A stretch of 11,249 nucleotides of DNA from Candidatus Krumholzibacteriia bacterium (GTDB lineage: Bacteria; Krumholzibacteriota; Krumholzibacteriia; LZORAL124-64-63). The position numbers and the translations under genes were made by a program. The DNA is taken from NCBI GenBank assembly GCA_014859985.1, contig JACZKN010000407.1, positions 1-11,249 of the forward strand, written 5' to 3'. Under the pieces are notes generated by a model. That model was given only the letters and a program-made list of their open reading frames with translations, was not told the origin of the DNA and searched no databases. Shown in pieces: positions 1 to 8,529 of this stretch (its first letter is position 1; every line of letters starts with the position of its first letter).

Positions 1-153
1 GTCGGGCGCGACGACGCGGCATCGGAGGCGGCCGCGCGCCTGGCCGCGCGCCTCGAGCGCCTCCAGCTGGCGGGGTTCAACCTCCTGCTGGATCCGGACC
101 TGGACCTGGTGCGGGGGCAGCTGCAAGGCCATTGGCCCCGGGGCGCGGAATGA
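1..153 (+). CDS. C-terminal end of an unrecognised protein (5' truncated)
   Basis: An open frame enters from the left edge and stops at TGA 151-153, giving 50 residues. Almost every codon ends in G or C, as in the genes downstream, which supports it as real coding sequence. The first 24 or so residues are Ala/Arg/Glu/Leu rich and look like an amphipathic helix. They are followed by a hydrophobic stretch (AGFNLLL), an acidic PDLDL motif and a polar tail. This is too little to assign a family, and I do not recognise it. The next gene, hisS, begins 58 bases later and has its own strong ribosome binding site, so this may be the last gene of a preceding unit. Confidence 0.6.
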   Translation, partial: VGRDDAASEAAARLAARLERLQLAGFNLLLDPDLDLVRGQLQGHWPRGAE

Positions 154-161
154 CGCATATT
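132..161 (+). promoter_or_regulatory. Candidate sigma70-like promoter before hisS
   Basis: TTGGCC (132-137) and CATATT (156-161) are separated by 18 bases. Each matches the -35/-10 consensus at 4 of 6 positions. The run GCATATTGT is the most AT-rich patch in the first 200 bases of an otherwise very GC-rich region. The -35 lies in the end of the upstream gene. Transcription would start near 168, so the leader hairpin at 169-189 would sit at the extreme 5' end of the hisS mRNA. This rests on motif matching only. Confidence 0.28.
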
Positions 162-168
162 GTCGGGT

Positions 169-189
169 CCCCGGCGAGGGCCGCCGGGG
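169..189 (+). other. GC-only hairpin in the hisS leader
   Basis: CCCCGGC (169-175) pairs perfectly with GCCGGGG (183-189) around a 7-base loop, a 7-bp stem made only of G-C pairs. It starts 16 bases after the stop of the upstream gene and ends 10 bases before the hisS Shine-Dalgarno sequence (GGAAGG, 200-205). No T-tract follows, so it is not a standard intrinsic terminator. It could be a U-less terminator, a 5' stabilising stem or chance in GC-rich DNA. Confidence 0.4.
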
Positions 190-211
190 GGCAGCCGACG
201 GAAGGCATGGC

Positions 212-1486
212 ATGAACCTGAAGTACAGGCGCCTCAAGGGCACGCGCGACCTCATGCTGGAGGAGGCCGAGCGCTGGGCCTGGTGCGAGGAGCGCTGGGC
301 CGACGTGCTGGACCGCTACGGCTACGGCGAGATCCGCACGCCGGTGATCGAGCCCACGGAACTGTTCCTGCGCTCGGTGGGCGAGGGCACGGACATCGTC
401 GACAAGGAGATGTACACCTTCGAGACCAAGGGAGGCGAGAGCCTGACCCTGCGGCCGGAGATGACCGCCTCGGTGGTGCGGGCCTACCTGGAGAACGGGC
501 TGACCCGCCAGCCGGGCACGGTGAAGTTCTGGTACATGGCGCCCATGTTCCGCCACGACCGGCCCCAGGCCGGGCGCTACCGCCAGTTCCACCAGGTGGG
601 GGTCGAGGCCATCGGTTCGGCCAGCCCGGTGCTGGACGCGGAGGTGATCCGGGCCGCCCTGGCCCTGTTCGAGGCGGTCGATGCGCGGGGGATCACGTTG
701 CTGCTCAACAGCATCGGCTGCCCCGCCTGCCGGCCCGCGTTCCTGGACGAACTGGGCGCGTTCCTGGAGGCCAATCTCGAGCGCGTGCCCGAGACCCTGC
801 GCGGGCGCGTCGCCACCAACCCGCTGCGCCTGTACGACGCCAAGGACGACGGGGTGCAGGAACTGCTGGCCGACTTCCGGCCCATCACCGACTGCCTGTG
901 CGCCGGCTGCCGCGCCCACCACGAGACCGTACGCGGTACCCTGGGCGACCTGGGCGTGGCCTTCGTCGACGACCCGACCCTCGTCCGCGGCCTGGACTAC
1001 TACACCCGCACGACCTTCGAGCTGACCGCCGCGTCGGGACGCAAGCAGAGCAGCCTGGCCGGCGGGGGCCGCTACGACAGCCTGGTCGAGCAGTGCGGCG
1101 GGCCGCCCACCCCGGCCGTCGGCTTCTCGGTGGGGATCGAGCGCACGCTGCTGCACCTGGGGGACGAGACCGTCGATCCCCAGCGCAGCCGCCAGTCGAC
1201 CGTCGACGTCTACGTGGCGGCCCTCGACGAACCAGCCCAGCGCTACGCCCTGGCGGCTGCGGACCTGCTGCGCGGCTACTGCCGCGTGGAGGTCGACACC
1301 ACGGGCCGGGCGCTGAAGGCCCAGATCAAGTCGGCCAACCTGCGCCGCGCGCGGTTGCTGCTGGTGGCCGGCGAGCAGGAACAGGCGGCCGATACCCTGC
1401 AGTTGAAGGACCTCACGACGGGCGAGCAGACCACGGCGGCGCGGAGCCAGCTCCTGGCCGCCGTGCGGGAGGTGCTGGAAGCGTGA
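212..1486 (+). CDS. hisS: Histidyl-tRNA synthetase
   Basis: This class II synthetase (424 aa, normal length) attaches histidine to tRNA-His in the cytoplasm. The catalytic core covers about residues 1-320. It has the LTLRPE segment (78-83), the motif 2 region FRHDRPQAGRYRQFHQ (113-128), the histidine-specific HisA motif LVRGLDYYTRTTFE (257-270), GGGRYD (284-289), and motif 3 VGFSVGIER (303-311). The remaining roughly 100 residues form the anticodon-binding domain. Cysteines at 170, 173, 228, 230 and 233 in the insertion domain resemble the Cys-pair cluster seen in a subset of bacterial HisRS proteins. The ATG at 212 is chosen because GGAAGG (200-205) lies 6 bases upstream and the protein begins in the usual way with a KGTRD motif at residues 9-13. 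It overlaps aspS by 4 bases (GTGA), implying translational coupling. Confidence 0.97.
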   Translation: MNLKYRRLKGTRDLMLEEAERWAWCEERWADVLDRYGYGEIRTPVIEPTELFLRSVGEGTDIVDKEMYTFETKGGESLTLRPEMTASVVRAYLENGLTRQPGTVKFWYMAPMFRHDRPQAGRYRQFHQVGVEAIGSASPVLDAEVIRAALALFEAVDARGITLLLNSIGCPACRPAFLDELGAFLEANLERVPETLRGRVATNPLRLYDAKDDGVQELLADFRPITDCLCAGCRAHHETVRGTLGDLGVAFVDDPTLVRGLDYYTRTTFELTAASGRKQSSLAGGGRYDSLVEQCGGPPTPAVGFSVGIERTLLHLGDETVDPQRSRQSTVDVYVAALDEPAQRYALAAADLLRGYCRVEVDTTGRALKAQIKSANLRRARLLLVAGEQEQAADTLQLKDLTTGEQTTAARSQLLAAVREVLEA

Positions 1487-3285
1487 ACGACAAGGGGAGC
1501 ACGAACGCGGAGCCGGGCGCGCTGCGGAGCCACCGCTGCGGCCGCATCGGCCAGGAGGATCTCGGCCGGGAGGTCCGGCTCGCCGGCTGGGCCGGCAAGA
1601 TCCGCCACATGGGCGGCCTGGCCTTCATCGACCTGCGCGACCGCTGGGGCATCGTCCAGGTGGTGTGCGAGCAGGGCCAGCCCCTGGCGGCGGCCGCGGA
1701 GGTCAAGCTCGAGGCCGTGGTCGGCGTGACCGGCACCGTGCGCCGGCGTCCCGACGACATGGTCAACACCGACCGCGCCACCGGGGCCTTCGAGGTGGTG
1801 GCCGCCCGCCTGGAGATCCTCAACGGCTGCCGGCCGCTGCCCTTCCAGGTGGACCAGGCCGAGAGCGCCAGCGAGGAACTGCGCCTGAAGCACCGCTACC
1901 TGCACCTGCGGCATCCCACCATGCTGCACAACCTGGAGGTGCGCCACCGGGCGGCGCAGGCCGCGCGGCGCTTCCTCTCGGGCCGGGACTTCCTGGAGGT
2001 GGAGACGCCGCTGCTGATCAAGACCACGCCCGAGGGGGCCCGGGACTACGTGGTGCCCAGCCGCATCCACCACGGGCAGTTCTACGCCCTGCCCCAGTCG
2101 CCGCAGCTGTACAAGCAGATCCTGATGGCCAGCGGGGTGGACCGCTATTTCCAGCTGGCGCGCTGCCTGCGCGACGAGGACCTGCGCAAGGACCGCCAGC
2201 CGGAGCACACCCAGATCGATCTCGAGATGAGCTTCGTGCGGGAGGACGAGGTGTTCGCGGTGGTGGAGGAGATGGTGGCGACCATCTTCGCCGAGGCGGC
2301 CGGCATCCGGCTGCAGACGCCCTTCCCGCGCATCTCCTACGACGAGGCCATGAACAACTACGGGTCCGACAAGCCCGACCTGCGCTTCGGCCACCCCATC
2401 CGTGACCTGGACGACCTGGTCGCCGGCTGCGGCTTCGGCCTCTTCGCCGACGCGCCGGCCGCGGGCGCCTCCGTGCGCTGCCTGTGCGCGCCCGGCCTGG
2501 CCGAGTGGAGCCGCAAGCAGGTGGACGACCTCGAGCTGCTGGCCAAGCAGCGCGGCGCCGCGGGCCTGGCCCGGGCCAAGGTCACCGCGGCGGGGCTGGA
2601 CACGGGCATCGCCAAGTTCCTGTCGGCGGACTTCCAGCGCGCGCTGATCGACCGCACGGGGGCGCAGCCGGGCGACCTGCTGCTCTTCGTGGCGGCGCCC
2701 TGGCGCACGGCGGTCGAGAGCCTGGGCGCGGTGCGCCTGGAGATCGCCGCCCGGGCGGGCTGGATCCCTCCGGGCACCTGGGCCCTGACCTGGGTGCGCA
2801 ACTTCCCCCTCTTCGAGCGGGACGAGCAGACCGGCGGCTGGACCGCCTGCCACCACATGTTCACCCAGCCGCGGCCCGTGGACCTGGACGGCCTGGAGGC
2901 GGACCCGGGGAAGGCGCGCGCGCAGCTCTACGACCTGGTCTGCAACGGCGTCGAGCTGGGCTCGGGTTCCATCCGCATCCACCAGCGCGAGCTGCAGGAA
3001 CGGGTGTTCCGCATCGTGGGCATGCAGGAGCAGGAGTGGCTGCAGAAATTCGGCTTCTTCCTCGACGCCCTGGGCTACGGGGCGCCGCCCCACGGGGGCA
3101 TCGCCCTGGGCCTGGACCGCCTGGTGATGCTGCTGACCGGGAGCCCGTCCCTGCGCGAGGTGATCGCCTTTCCCAAGACGACCCTGGCGGCCTCGCCGCT
3201 GGACGGGAGCCCCGGGCCGATCAGCGAGGCGCAGCTGCGGGAGCTGAGCCTGGCCATCGTGCCCCTGCCGGAGCAGGCACCGTGA
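1483..3285 (+). CDS. aspS: Aspartyl-tRNA synthetase, bacterial type
   Basis: This class II synthetase charges tRNA-Asp; at 600 aa it matches the bacterial family length. The N-terminal OB-fold anticodon domain (about 15-110) contains GWAGKIRHMGGLAFIDLRDR (35-54). The catalytic domain has motif 1 FLEVETPLL (170-178), the TPEGARDYVVPSR loop (182-194), QSPQLYKQILM (205-215), motif 2 with LRDEDLRKDRQPEHTQIDLE (229-248), ELGSGSIRIH (491-500) and motif 3 HGGIALGLDRL (537-547). The bacterial GAD insertion lies at about 300-430. Residue 43 is Met at the position where non-discriminating enzymes usually have His, which hints at a tRNA-Asp-specific enzyme. Family positions usually YLDLR and FRDE read YLHLR (139-143) and LRDE (229-232). 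The GTG start at 1483 overlaps the hisS stop and is preceded by GGGAGG (1467-1472), 10 bases upstream. An in-frame extension through hisS is rejected. Confidence 0.96.
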   Translation: MNDKGSTNAEPGALRSHRCGRIGQEDLGREVRLAGWAGKIRHMGGLAFIDLRDRWGIVQVVCEQGQPLAAAAEVKLEAVVGVTGTVRRRPDDMVNTDRATGAFEVVAARLEILNGCRPLPFQVDQAESASEELRLKHRYLHLRHPTMLHNLEVRHRAAQAARRFLSGRDFLEVETPLLIKTTPEGARDYVVPSRIHHGQFYALPQSPQLYKQILMASGVDRYFQLARCLRDEDLRKDRQPEHTQIDLEMSFVREDEVFAVVEEMVATIFAEAAGIRLQTPFPRISYDEAMNNYGSDKPDLRFGHPIRDLDDLVAGCGFGLFADAPAAGASVRCLCAPGLAEWSRKQVDDLELLAKQRGAAGLARAKVTAAGLDTGIAKFLSADFQRALIDRTGAQPGDLLLFVAAPWRTAVESLGAVRLEIAARAGWIPPGTWALTWVRNFPLFERDEQTGGWTACHHMFTQPRPVDLDGLEADPGKARAQLYDLVCNGVELGSGSIRIHQRELQERVFRIVGMQEQEWLQKFGFFLDALGYGAPPHGGIALGLDRLVMLLTGSPSLREVIAFPKTTLAASPLDGSPGPISEAQLRELSLAIVPLPEQAP

Positions 3286-4277
3286 GCGCCGCCCGCGGCA
3301 GGGCGAGCGAGGGCACGGTGGCCGTCGACGTCGAAGGGGTCGATCCGTTGGCCCTGCTGGGGGCGAGGGACGCCAACCGCCGCTGGCTGGAGGCGCGGTT
3401 GGGCGGGCAGCTGACCCTGCGCCACGACCAGCTGGTCCTGCGCTGCCCGCCCGACCAGCTGGTGCCGGCGCGGGCGCTGCTGGCCGACCTGGTGGAGCGG
3501 GCGCGGCAGGGACAGCACCTGGACGCGGTGACCCTGGGTTTCCTGTGGGACCGCCACTTCGGCACGGGCGACGCCCAGGACCCCCCGGCCGACGGCGCCG
3601 AGCCCCTGCTCTACGCCGGCGGCAGCCGCCAGGCGGTGCGGGTCAAGACCCAGGGCCAGCAGGTCTACGTGGACGCGGTCAGGGACAACGACATCGTGTT
3701 CGCGGTGGGGCCCGCGGGCACCGGCAAGACGTTCCTGGCCGTGGTGATGGCCATGGACTACCTGAAACGGCAGCTGGTGGACCGCATCGTGCTGGTGCGG
3801 CCGGCGGTGGAGGCGGGCGAACAGCTGGGTTTCCTGCCGGGGGACCTGCAGGAGAAGATCAACCCCTACCTGCGGCCGCTCTACGACGCGCTCTCGGACA
3901 TCACCGGCGCGGCGAAGATCGCCCGCTTCATGTCCAGCGGCGCGATCGAGGCCTCGCCCCTGGCCTACATGCGCGGGCGGACCCTGAACAACGCCTTCGT
4001 GATCCTGGACGAGGCCCAGAACACGACCGTCGGCCAGATGAAGATGTTCCTGACCCGCCTGGGCTGGCAGTCCAAGGCGGTGGTCACGGGCGACGTGACC
4101 CAGATCGACCTGCCCGAGCGGCAGCAGTCGGGCCTGGTGCACGTGCGCCAGATCCTCAAGGGCACCGAAGGCATCGCCTTCGTGGAACTGGGGACCGGGG
4201 ACGTCGTGCGGCATCCGCTGGTGCGGCGCATCATCGACGCCTTCGAGGCGGCCGGCGTCACGAACGAAGGCAGGTAG
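3282..4277 (+). CDS. phoH: PhoH-like ATPase (YbeZ type)
   Basis: This cytoplasmic P-loop NTPase has 331 aa, a typical length. In Enterobacteria its homologue YbeZ interacts with the RNase YbeY and is linked to ribosome/RNA quality control; the exact reaction is unsettled. An N-terminal domain (about 15-95) precedes the ATPase core: Walker A GPAGTGKT (143-150), RPAVEAGEQLGFLPGD (173-188), Walker B VILDEAQN (240-247), and TGDVTQIDLP (269-278). The end, DVVRHPLVRRII (307-318), is characteristic of the family. The GTG start at 3282 overlaps the aspS stop as GTGA, and GGAG (3270-3273) lies 8 bases upstream. A second in-frame GTG at 3318, preceded by GAGGG, would give a protein 12 residues shorter and cannot be excluded. 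ybeY lies two genes downstream, supporting the YbeZ assignment. Confidence 0.95.
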   Translation: MSAARGRASEGTVAVDVEGVDPLALLGARDANRRWLEARLGGQLTLRHDQLVLRCPPDQLVPARALLADLVERARQGQHLDAVTLGFLWDRHFGTGDAQDPPADGAEPLLYAGGSRQAVRVKTQGQQVYVDAVRDNDIVFAVGPAGTGKTFLAVVMAMDYLKRQLVDRIVLVRPAVEAGEQLGFLPGDLQEKINPYLRPLYDALSDITGAAKIARFMSSGAIEASPLAYMRGRTLNNAFVILDEAQNTTVGQMKMFLTRLGWQSKAVVTGDVTQIDLPERQQSGLVHVRQILKGTEGIAFVELGTGDVVRHPLVRRIIDAFEAAGVTNEGR

Positions 4278-4302
4278 CCGGACGCCGCGGCGCGGCGCCC
4301 GG
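4278..4302 (+). other. Long GC hairpin between phoH and pgpH
   Basis: Directly after the phoH stop codon (TAG 4275-4277), bases 4278-4288 pair with 4292-4302 around a 3-base loop (GGC). Ten of 11 pairs are G-C and one is an A/C mismatch (4282/4298). This is the most stable local structure I found in the window. No T-tract follows; the next bases lead into the pgpH ribosome binding region (AAGGA 4305-4309, GGTGG 4311-4315). It could act as a partial terminator, an attenuator, or an mRNA processing or stability element separating the synthetase-phoH part from pgpH onward. Confidence 0.5.
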
Positions 4303-4322
4303 GCAAGGACGGTGGCAAGACC

Positions 4323-6605
4323 ATGTGGTGGCCGAGGCTGCGTGAAATGCTGACCCGCGACGGCGCGGCCAGGCCGGGGTCCGGCAAGACGGGGTCCGGC
4401 AAGGCCGCCGCCCTGGACCGGCCCGACCGCGACCACGGCGCCTGGTGGGCCGCCGGCGCCGGCCTTTTGCTGCTGGTGCTGCACCTGGTCCTGTTCCCGC
4501 CGGTGCCCCGCCTGGTCTCGGACTTCCCCCGCCTGGGCGAGATCGCCGAACGCGAGATCCGCGCCCCCTTCTCCTTCGAGGCCCCGCTGCTGGAGGCCGA
4601 CGTGCAGATGCGCCGCCTGGAGCGGGTGGTGGTGGAGCCGCCGGTGCTGCGGGTGCTGGAGCAGTCGGGCGGCCAGGACGGCCGGGCCCGCATGGAGGTC
4701 TGGCTGGCGGCCCTGGCGGTCGAGCTGCGCGACGTCCGCGCCAGCGTCGCGGACCGGGCGGGTATCCTGGCGCTGCAGTTCCCGGGCGTCGATCCGGACG
4801 ACCTGCGCCGCCTGCTGCGCACGGACGCGCCCGACTCCCTGGCGCCGCGCATGGAGCGGGCCTGGCGCGAGGTCCTGCGGGGCGGCGTGGCGGACATCCT
4901 GCCGCCCGGCCGCTACGACCGCGTGGTGGTGGCGGGCGAGCGGGCCGAGAGCCTGCGGGACCGCGCGCACATCACGGCCCAGGCGGACCTGGAGGAACGC
5001 CTGACCGTCGAGTTGCGGGCCGCGGGCCTGGCCCCGGTGGCGGCCGTGGAGGCCGCCGCGGTGATGCGGCACTTCGTGACCCCGAACCTCGTCTACGACG
5101 CGGCCGAGACCGACCTGCGCCGGATCGCCGCCCGGGAGACGGTGGCCCTGCGGCGCGATTTCATCGCCGGCGAGCGCATCATCGACCAGGGGGTGCGGGT
5201 GACCGAGCAGCAGGCCCTGTTCCTGGAGCAGCTGGAGTCCCTGGTCCTCGCCCGCGGCGGCGGCGAGGAGCCCGGCGCGCGCTGGACGCGGGGGATCGGG
5301 CGCGCCCTCCTGGTGGCGCTGGTGCTGGGGCTCTTCGGCTGGATGGGCCGCGTGCACGTGTCCCCGGTCCAGCGGCGGCCGCGCCTGCTGGTGGCCCAGA
5401 CCGTCATCCTGGGCCTGTTCCTGGGGGGGGCGGCGGTGGCCCTGGACCGGCCGGCGCTCGGGCACATGGCCGTGCCCATCGTGCTGCTTTCGCTGCTGTC
5501 GACGGTGCTGTTGAAGAGCCGGGTCGGCTACATGGCCACGCTGCTGGCGCTGGCGCTGCTGGCGGTGCTGCCGCAGGTGGCGGCGCTGCACGTCTTCGCC
5601 TGGTTCGTCGTCGGCATGGCCACCGTCGTCTCGGTGCGGCGGATCCAGAAGCGCAGCCAGTTCTACCAGACCATCGTGCTGCTGACCGCGCTCTCCCTGC
5701 TGATGATCTTCCTGCAGGGGCTGGTGGGGCCGTCGGGCGAGCGGCCCGCGGGCGGCACCTACCTGGTGGGCCTGTTCGTGCCGGTGCTGTCGGTGGCCTT
5801 CGGCCTGTTCCTGCTGCCGGTGGTCGAACCGCTGGTCGGTGTCTGCTCGGACCTGACGCTGCTGGAGCTGTCGGACCTGAACCATCCGCTGCTGCAGCGC
5901 ATGGCCCTGGAGTCCCAGGGCACCTACCACCACAGCCAGGTGGTGGGGCAGCTGGCCGAGCACGCCGCCCGCGCCGTCGACGCCAATGCCCTGCTGGTGC
6001 GGGTCGGGGCCCTCTTCCACGACATCGGCAAGATGCAGAAGCCCGAGTACTTCGTGGAGAACCAGCGGGCCGACTCCAACAAGCACGACGAGCTGAGCCC
6101 GAGCATGAGCGCCCTGGTGATCGCCTCCCACGTCAAGGAGGGCATCGACCTGGGGCGCAAGTGGCGGCTGCCCCAGCAGGTGATCGACTTCATCCCCGAG
6201 CACCACGGCACCATGGTGATGGAGTATTTCTACCACAAGGCGCTGGAGGCCGACGGCAACGAGACGGTGAAGGTGGACGACTTCCGCTACCCCGGGCCCA
6301 AGCCGCGTTCGCGGGAGACGGCGATCCTGATGCTGGCCGACGCCACCGAGGCGGCCACGCGCTCGCTGGCCAAGCCCACGCCCGGGCGGATCCGCGAGGT
6401 GACCAAACAGGTCGTCGACAAGCGGATGCTCAGCGGCGAGCTGGACGAGTCGGGCCTTTCGCTGAGCGACCTGGCCCGCACCCGCGAAGCCTTCATTCCG
6501 CTGCTGGTGGGGATCCACCACGCGCGCATCCAGTATCCCGGCCAGCGCGAGCGCGAGGCCGAGCGCGGCGGCGAGCGCCGCGCGGAACGGAAGCCGAAGA
6601 CGTGA
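4323..6605 (+). CDS. pgpH: 7TM-HD cyclic-di-AMP phosphodiesterase, PgpH-like
   Basis: A membrane HD-domain phosphodiesterase of the 7TMR-HDED family (760 aa). Characterised members hydrolyse c-di-AMP to pApA. A basic N-terminus leads to one membrane helix (about 41-58), an extracytoplasmic domain (about 65-315), then seven further predicted helices (about 326-341, 355-373, 381-397, 402-419, 421-437, 448-466 and 479-504). The cytoplasmic HD domain begins near DLTLLELSDLNHPLLQRM (510-527). Candidate metal ligands are all present: H537, H566-D567 in FHDIGK, H603, H627-H628 in PEHHGT, and D673 in LADATEA. The last 20 residues are a highly charged Arg/Glu tail. The ATG follows AAGGA (4305-4309) and GGTGG (4311-4315). 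Residues 19-28 come from a 15-bp duplication, and a G8 run lies at 5423-5430. The start overlaps no gene, but the end overlaps ybeY by 4 bases. The c-di-AMP substrate is inferred from the family. Confidence 0.93.
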   Translation: MWWPRLREMLTRDGAARPGSGKTGSGKAAALDRPDRDHGAWWAAGAGLLLLVLHLVLFPPVPRLVSDFPRLGEIAEREIRAPFSFEAPLLEADVQMRRLERVVVEPPVLRVLEQSGGQDGRARMEVWLAALAVELRDVRASVADRAGILALQFPGVDPDDLRRLLRTDAPDSLAPRMERAWREVLRGGVADILPPGRYDRVVVAGERAESLRDRAHITAQADLEERLTVELRAAGLAPVAAVEAAAVMRHFVTPNLVYDAAETDLRRIAARETVALRRDFIAGERIIDQGVRVTEQQALFLEQLESLVLARGGGEEPGARWTRGIGRALLVALVLGLFGWMGRVHVSPVQRRPRLLVAQTVILGLFLGGAAVALDRPALGHMAVPIVLLSLLSTVLLKSRVGYMATLLALALLAVLPQVAALHVFAWFVVGMATVVSVRRIQKRSQFYQTIVLLTALSLLMIFLQGLVGPSGERPAGGTYLVGLFVPVLSVAFGLFLLPVVEPLVGVCSDLTLLELSDLNHPLLQRMALESQGTYHHSQVVGQLAEHAARAVDANALLVRVGALFHDIGKMQKPEYFVENQRADSNKHDELSPSMSALVIASHVKEGIDLGRKWRLPQQVIDFIPEHHGTMVMEYFYHKALEADGNETVKVDDFRYPGPKPRSRETAILMLADATEAATRSLAKPTPGRIREVTKQVVDKRMLSGELDESGLSLSDLARTREAFIPLLVGIHHARIQYPGQREREAERGGERRAERKPKT
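4376..4403 (+). repeat. 15-bp tandem duplication at the pgpH 5' end
   Basis: GGGGTCCGGCAAG occurs at 4376-4388 and again at 4391-4403, with a 15-base period. It encodes GSGKT followed by GSGKA (residues 19-28) in the cytoplasmic N-terminal tail. The period is a multiple of three, so gain or loss of a copy would keep the frame. GSGKT resembles a P-loop core but no ATPase fold surrounds it. Confidence 0.75.
5423..5430 (+). repeat. Run of eight G within pgpH
   Basis: Eight consecutive G bases span codons 367-370 (Leu-Gly-Gly-Ala) in the third predicted membrane helix. Slippage here would truncate the protein before the HD domain. In the given sequence the frame is intact. Confidence 0.8.
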
Positions 6606-7150
6606 AGCTGAACCTGGTCGAGCGGCGCCGCGGCCCGCGGCGCGGGCCGGACGCCTGGGCGGCGGGACGGCGGGCCTGGTCCGCCTGCACGGCCATGGCG
6701 GCGGGCCTGGGCGCGGCCGGCTGGACCCTCGACGTGGTCCTGCTGGACGACGCGGACATGGCGGAGCTGAACCGCGATTTCCGCGGCGGCGACGGCGTGA
6801 CCGACGTGCTCTCGTTCTCCTACCTGGAGACCGGGGGGCCGGGCGACGCCGACCTGGCCCGGGGCCAGGGGGAGGCGGCCGTGGACCTCTGGGTCGAGGC
6901 CCTGTCGCCCGAGGCGGCGGACGCGGCCACCGTCGGCGAGATCGTGCTGGCACCGGCCTTCGTGGACGGGCGCTGCCGGGAGATGGGCTGGGACGTGGAC
7001 CACGAGTGGCCCCTGCTGGTGGTGCACGGCTGCCTGCACGTGCTGGGCTGGGTCCACGACACGCCGCAGGAGCGCGAGGCCATGCAGGCGGTGGAGGCGC
7101 GCCTGCTGGCGGCACAAGGCCTGCCTCACCCGCTGCGGGAAAGGAGTTGA
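6602..7150 (+). CDS. ybeY: Endoribonuclease YbeY (rRNA maturation factor)
   Basis: YbeY is a zinc metalloprotein needed for 16S rRNA 3' processing and ribosome quality control in several bacteria. The zinc site is H142, H146 and H152 in HGCLHVLGWVH; the family usually has Gly-Tyr-Asp-His at the end, and here it is Gly-Trp-Val-His. LNRDFRGGDGVTDVLSF (56-72) matches the conserved LNxxYRGxxxxTxVLSF segment. At 182 aa it is somewhat longer than most members. The excess is an acidic/Ala-rich stretch of about 39 residues between VLSF (ending 72) and GEIVLA (112-117), where most homologues have about 13. The GTG at 6602 overlaps the pgpH stop as GTGA, with GGAAG (6589-6593) 8 bases upstream. The PhoH and CorC neighbours match the enterobacterial ybeZ-ybeY-ybeX set. 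Confidence 0.93.
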   Translation: MKLNLVERRRGPRRGPDAWAAGRRAWSACTAMAAGLGAAGWTLDVVLLDDADMAELNRDFRGGDGVTDVLSFSYLETGGPGDADLARGQGEAAVDLWVEALSPEAADAATVGEIVLAPAFVDGRCREMGWDVDHEWPLLVVHGCLHVLGWVHDTPQEREAMQAVEARLLAAQGLPHPLRERS

Positions 7151-7157
7151 TGTCCTG

Positions 7158-8498
<1,341 letters not shown>

Positions 8499-8500
8499 AG

Positions 8501-8518
8501 CGGGGCCGGCGGGCCCCG
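8501..8518 (+). other. GC-only hairpin between corC-like gene and DUF502 gene
   Basis: CGGGGCC (8501-8507) pairs perfectly with GGCCCCG (8512-8518) around the loop GGCG, giving a 7-bp all-GC stem. It begins 2 bases after the upstream stop codon. Its last base is also the first base of the GGGGGA ribosome binding site (8518-8523) of the next gene. No T-tract follows. Its position suggests it could slow initiation on the TTG-started DUF502 gene or mark an mRNA boundary. Confidence 0.42.
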
Positions 8519-8529
8519 GGGGACGGACA

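Noticed and set aside
154..211. T-box riboswitch before hisS-aspS, as in Bacillus
   Set aside because: The spacer is only 58 bases and shows no conserved T-box sequence or specifier stem; it holds just one short hairpin.
160..1482. In-frame N-terminal extension of aspS through the whole of hisS
   Set aside because: It is the shadow frame of hisS and is Arg/Gly/Pro rich. The AspRS family begins at about the GTG at 1483, which has a ribosome binding site.
4377..4391. GSGKT at the PgpH N-terminus as a nucleotide-binding P-loop
   Set aside because: It arises from a tandem duplication in a short tail ahead of the first membrane helix; no ATPase fold or Walker B surrounds it.
4445..6601. In-frame extension of ybeY back through pgpH
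   Set aside because: It is a Gly/Ala/Arg-rich shadow of pgpH; YbeY homology starts at the GTG at 6602.
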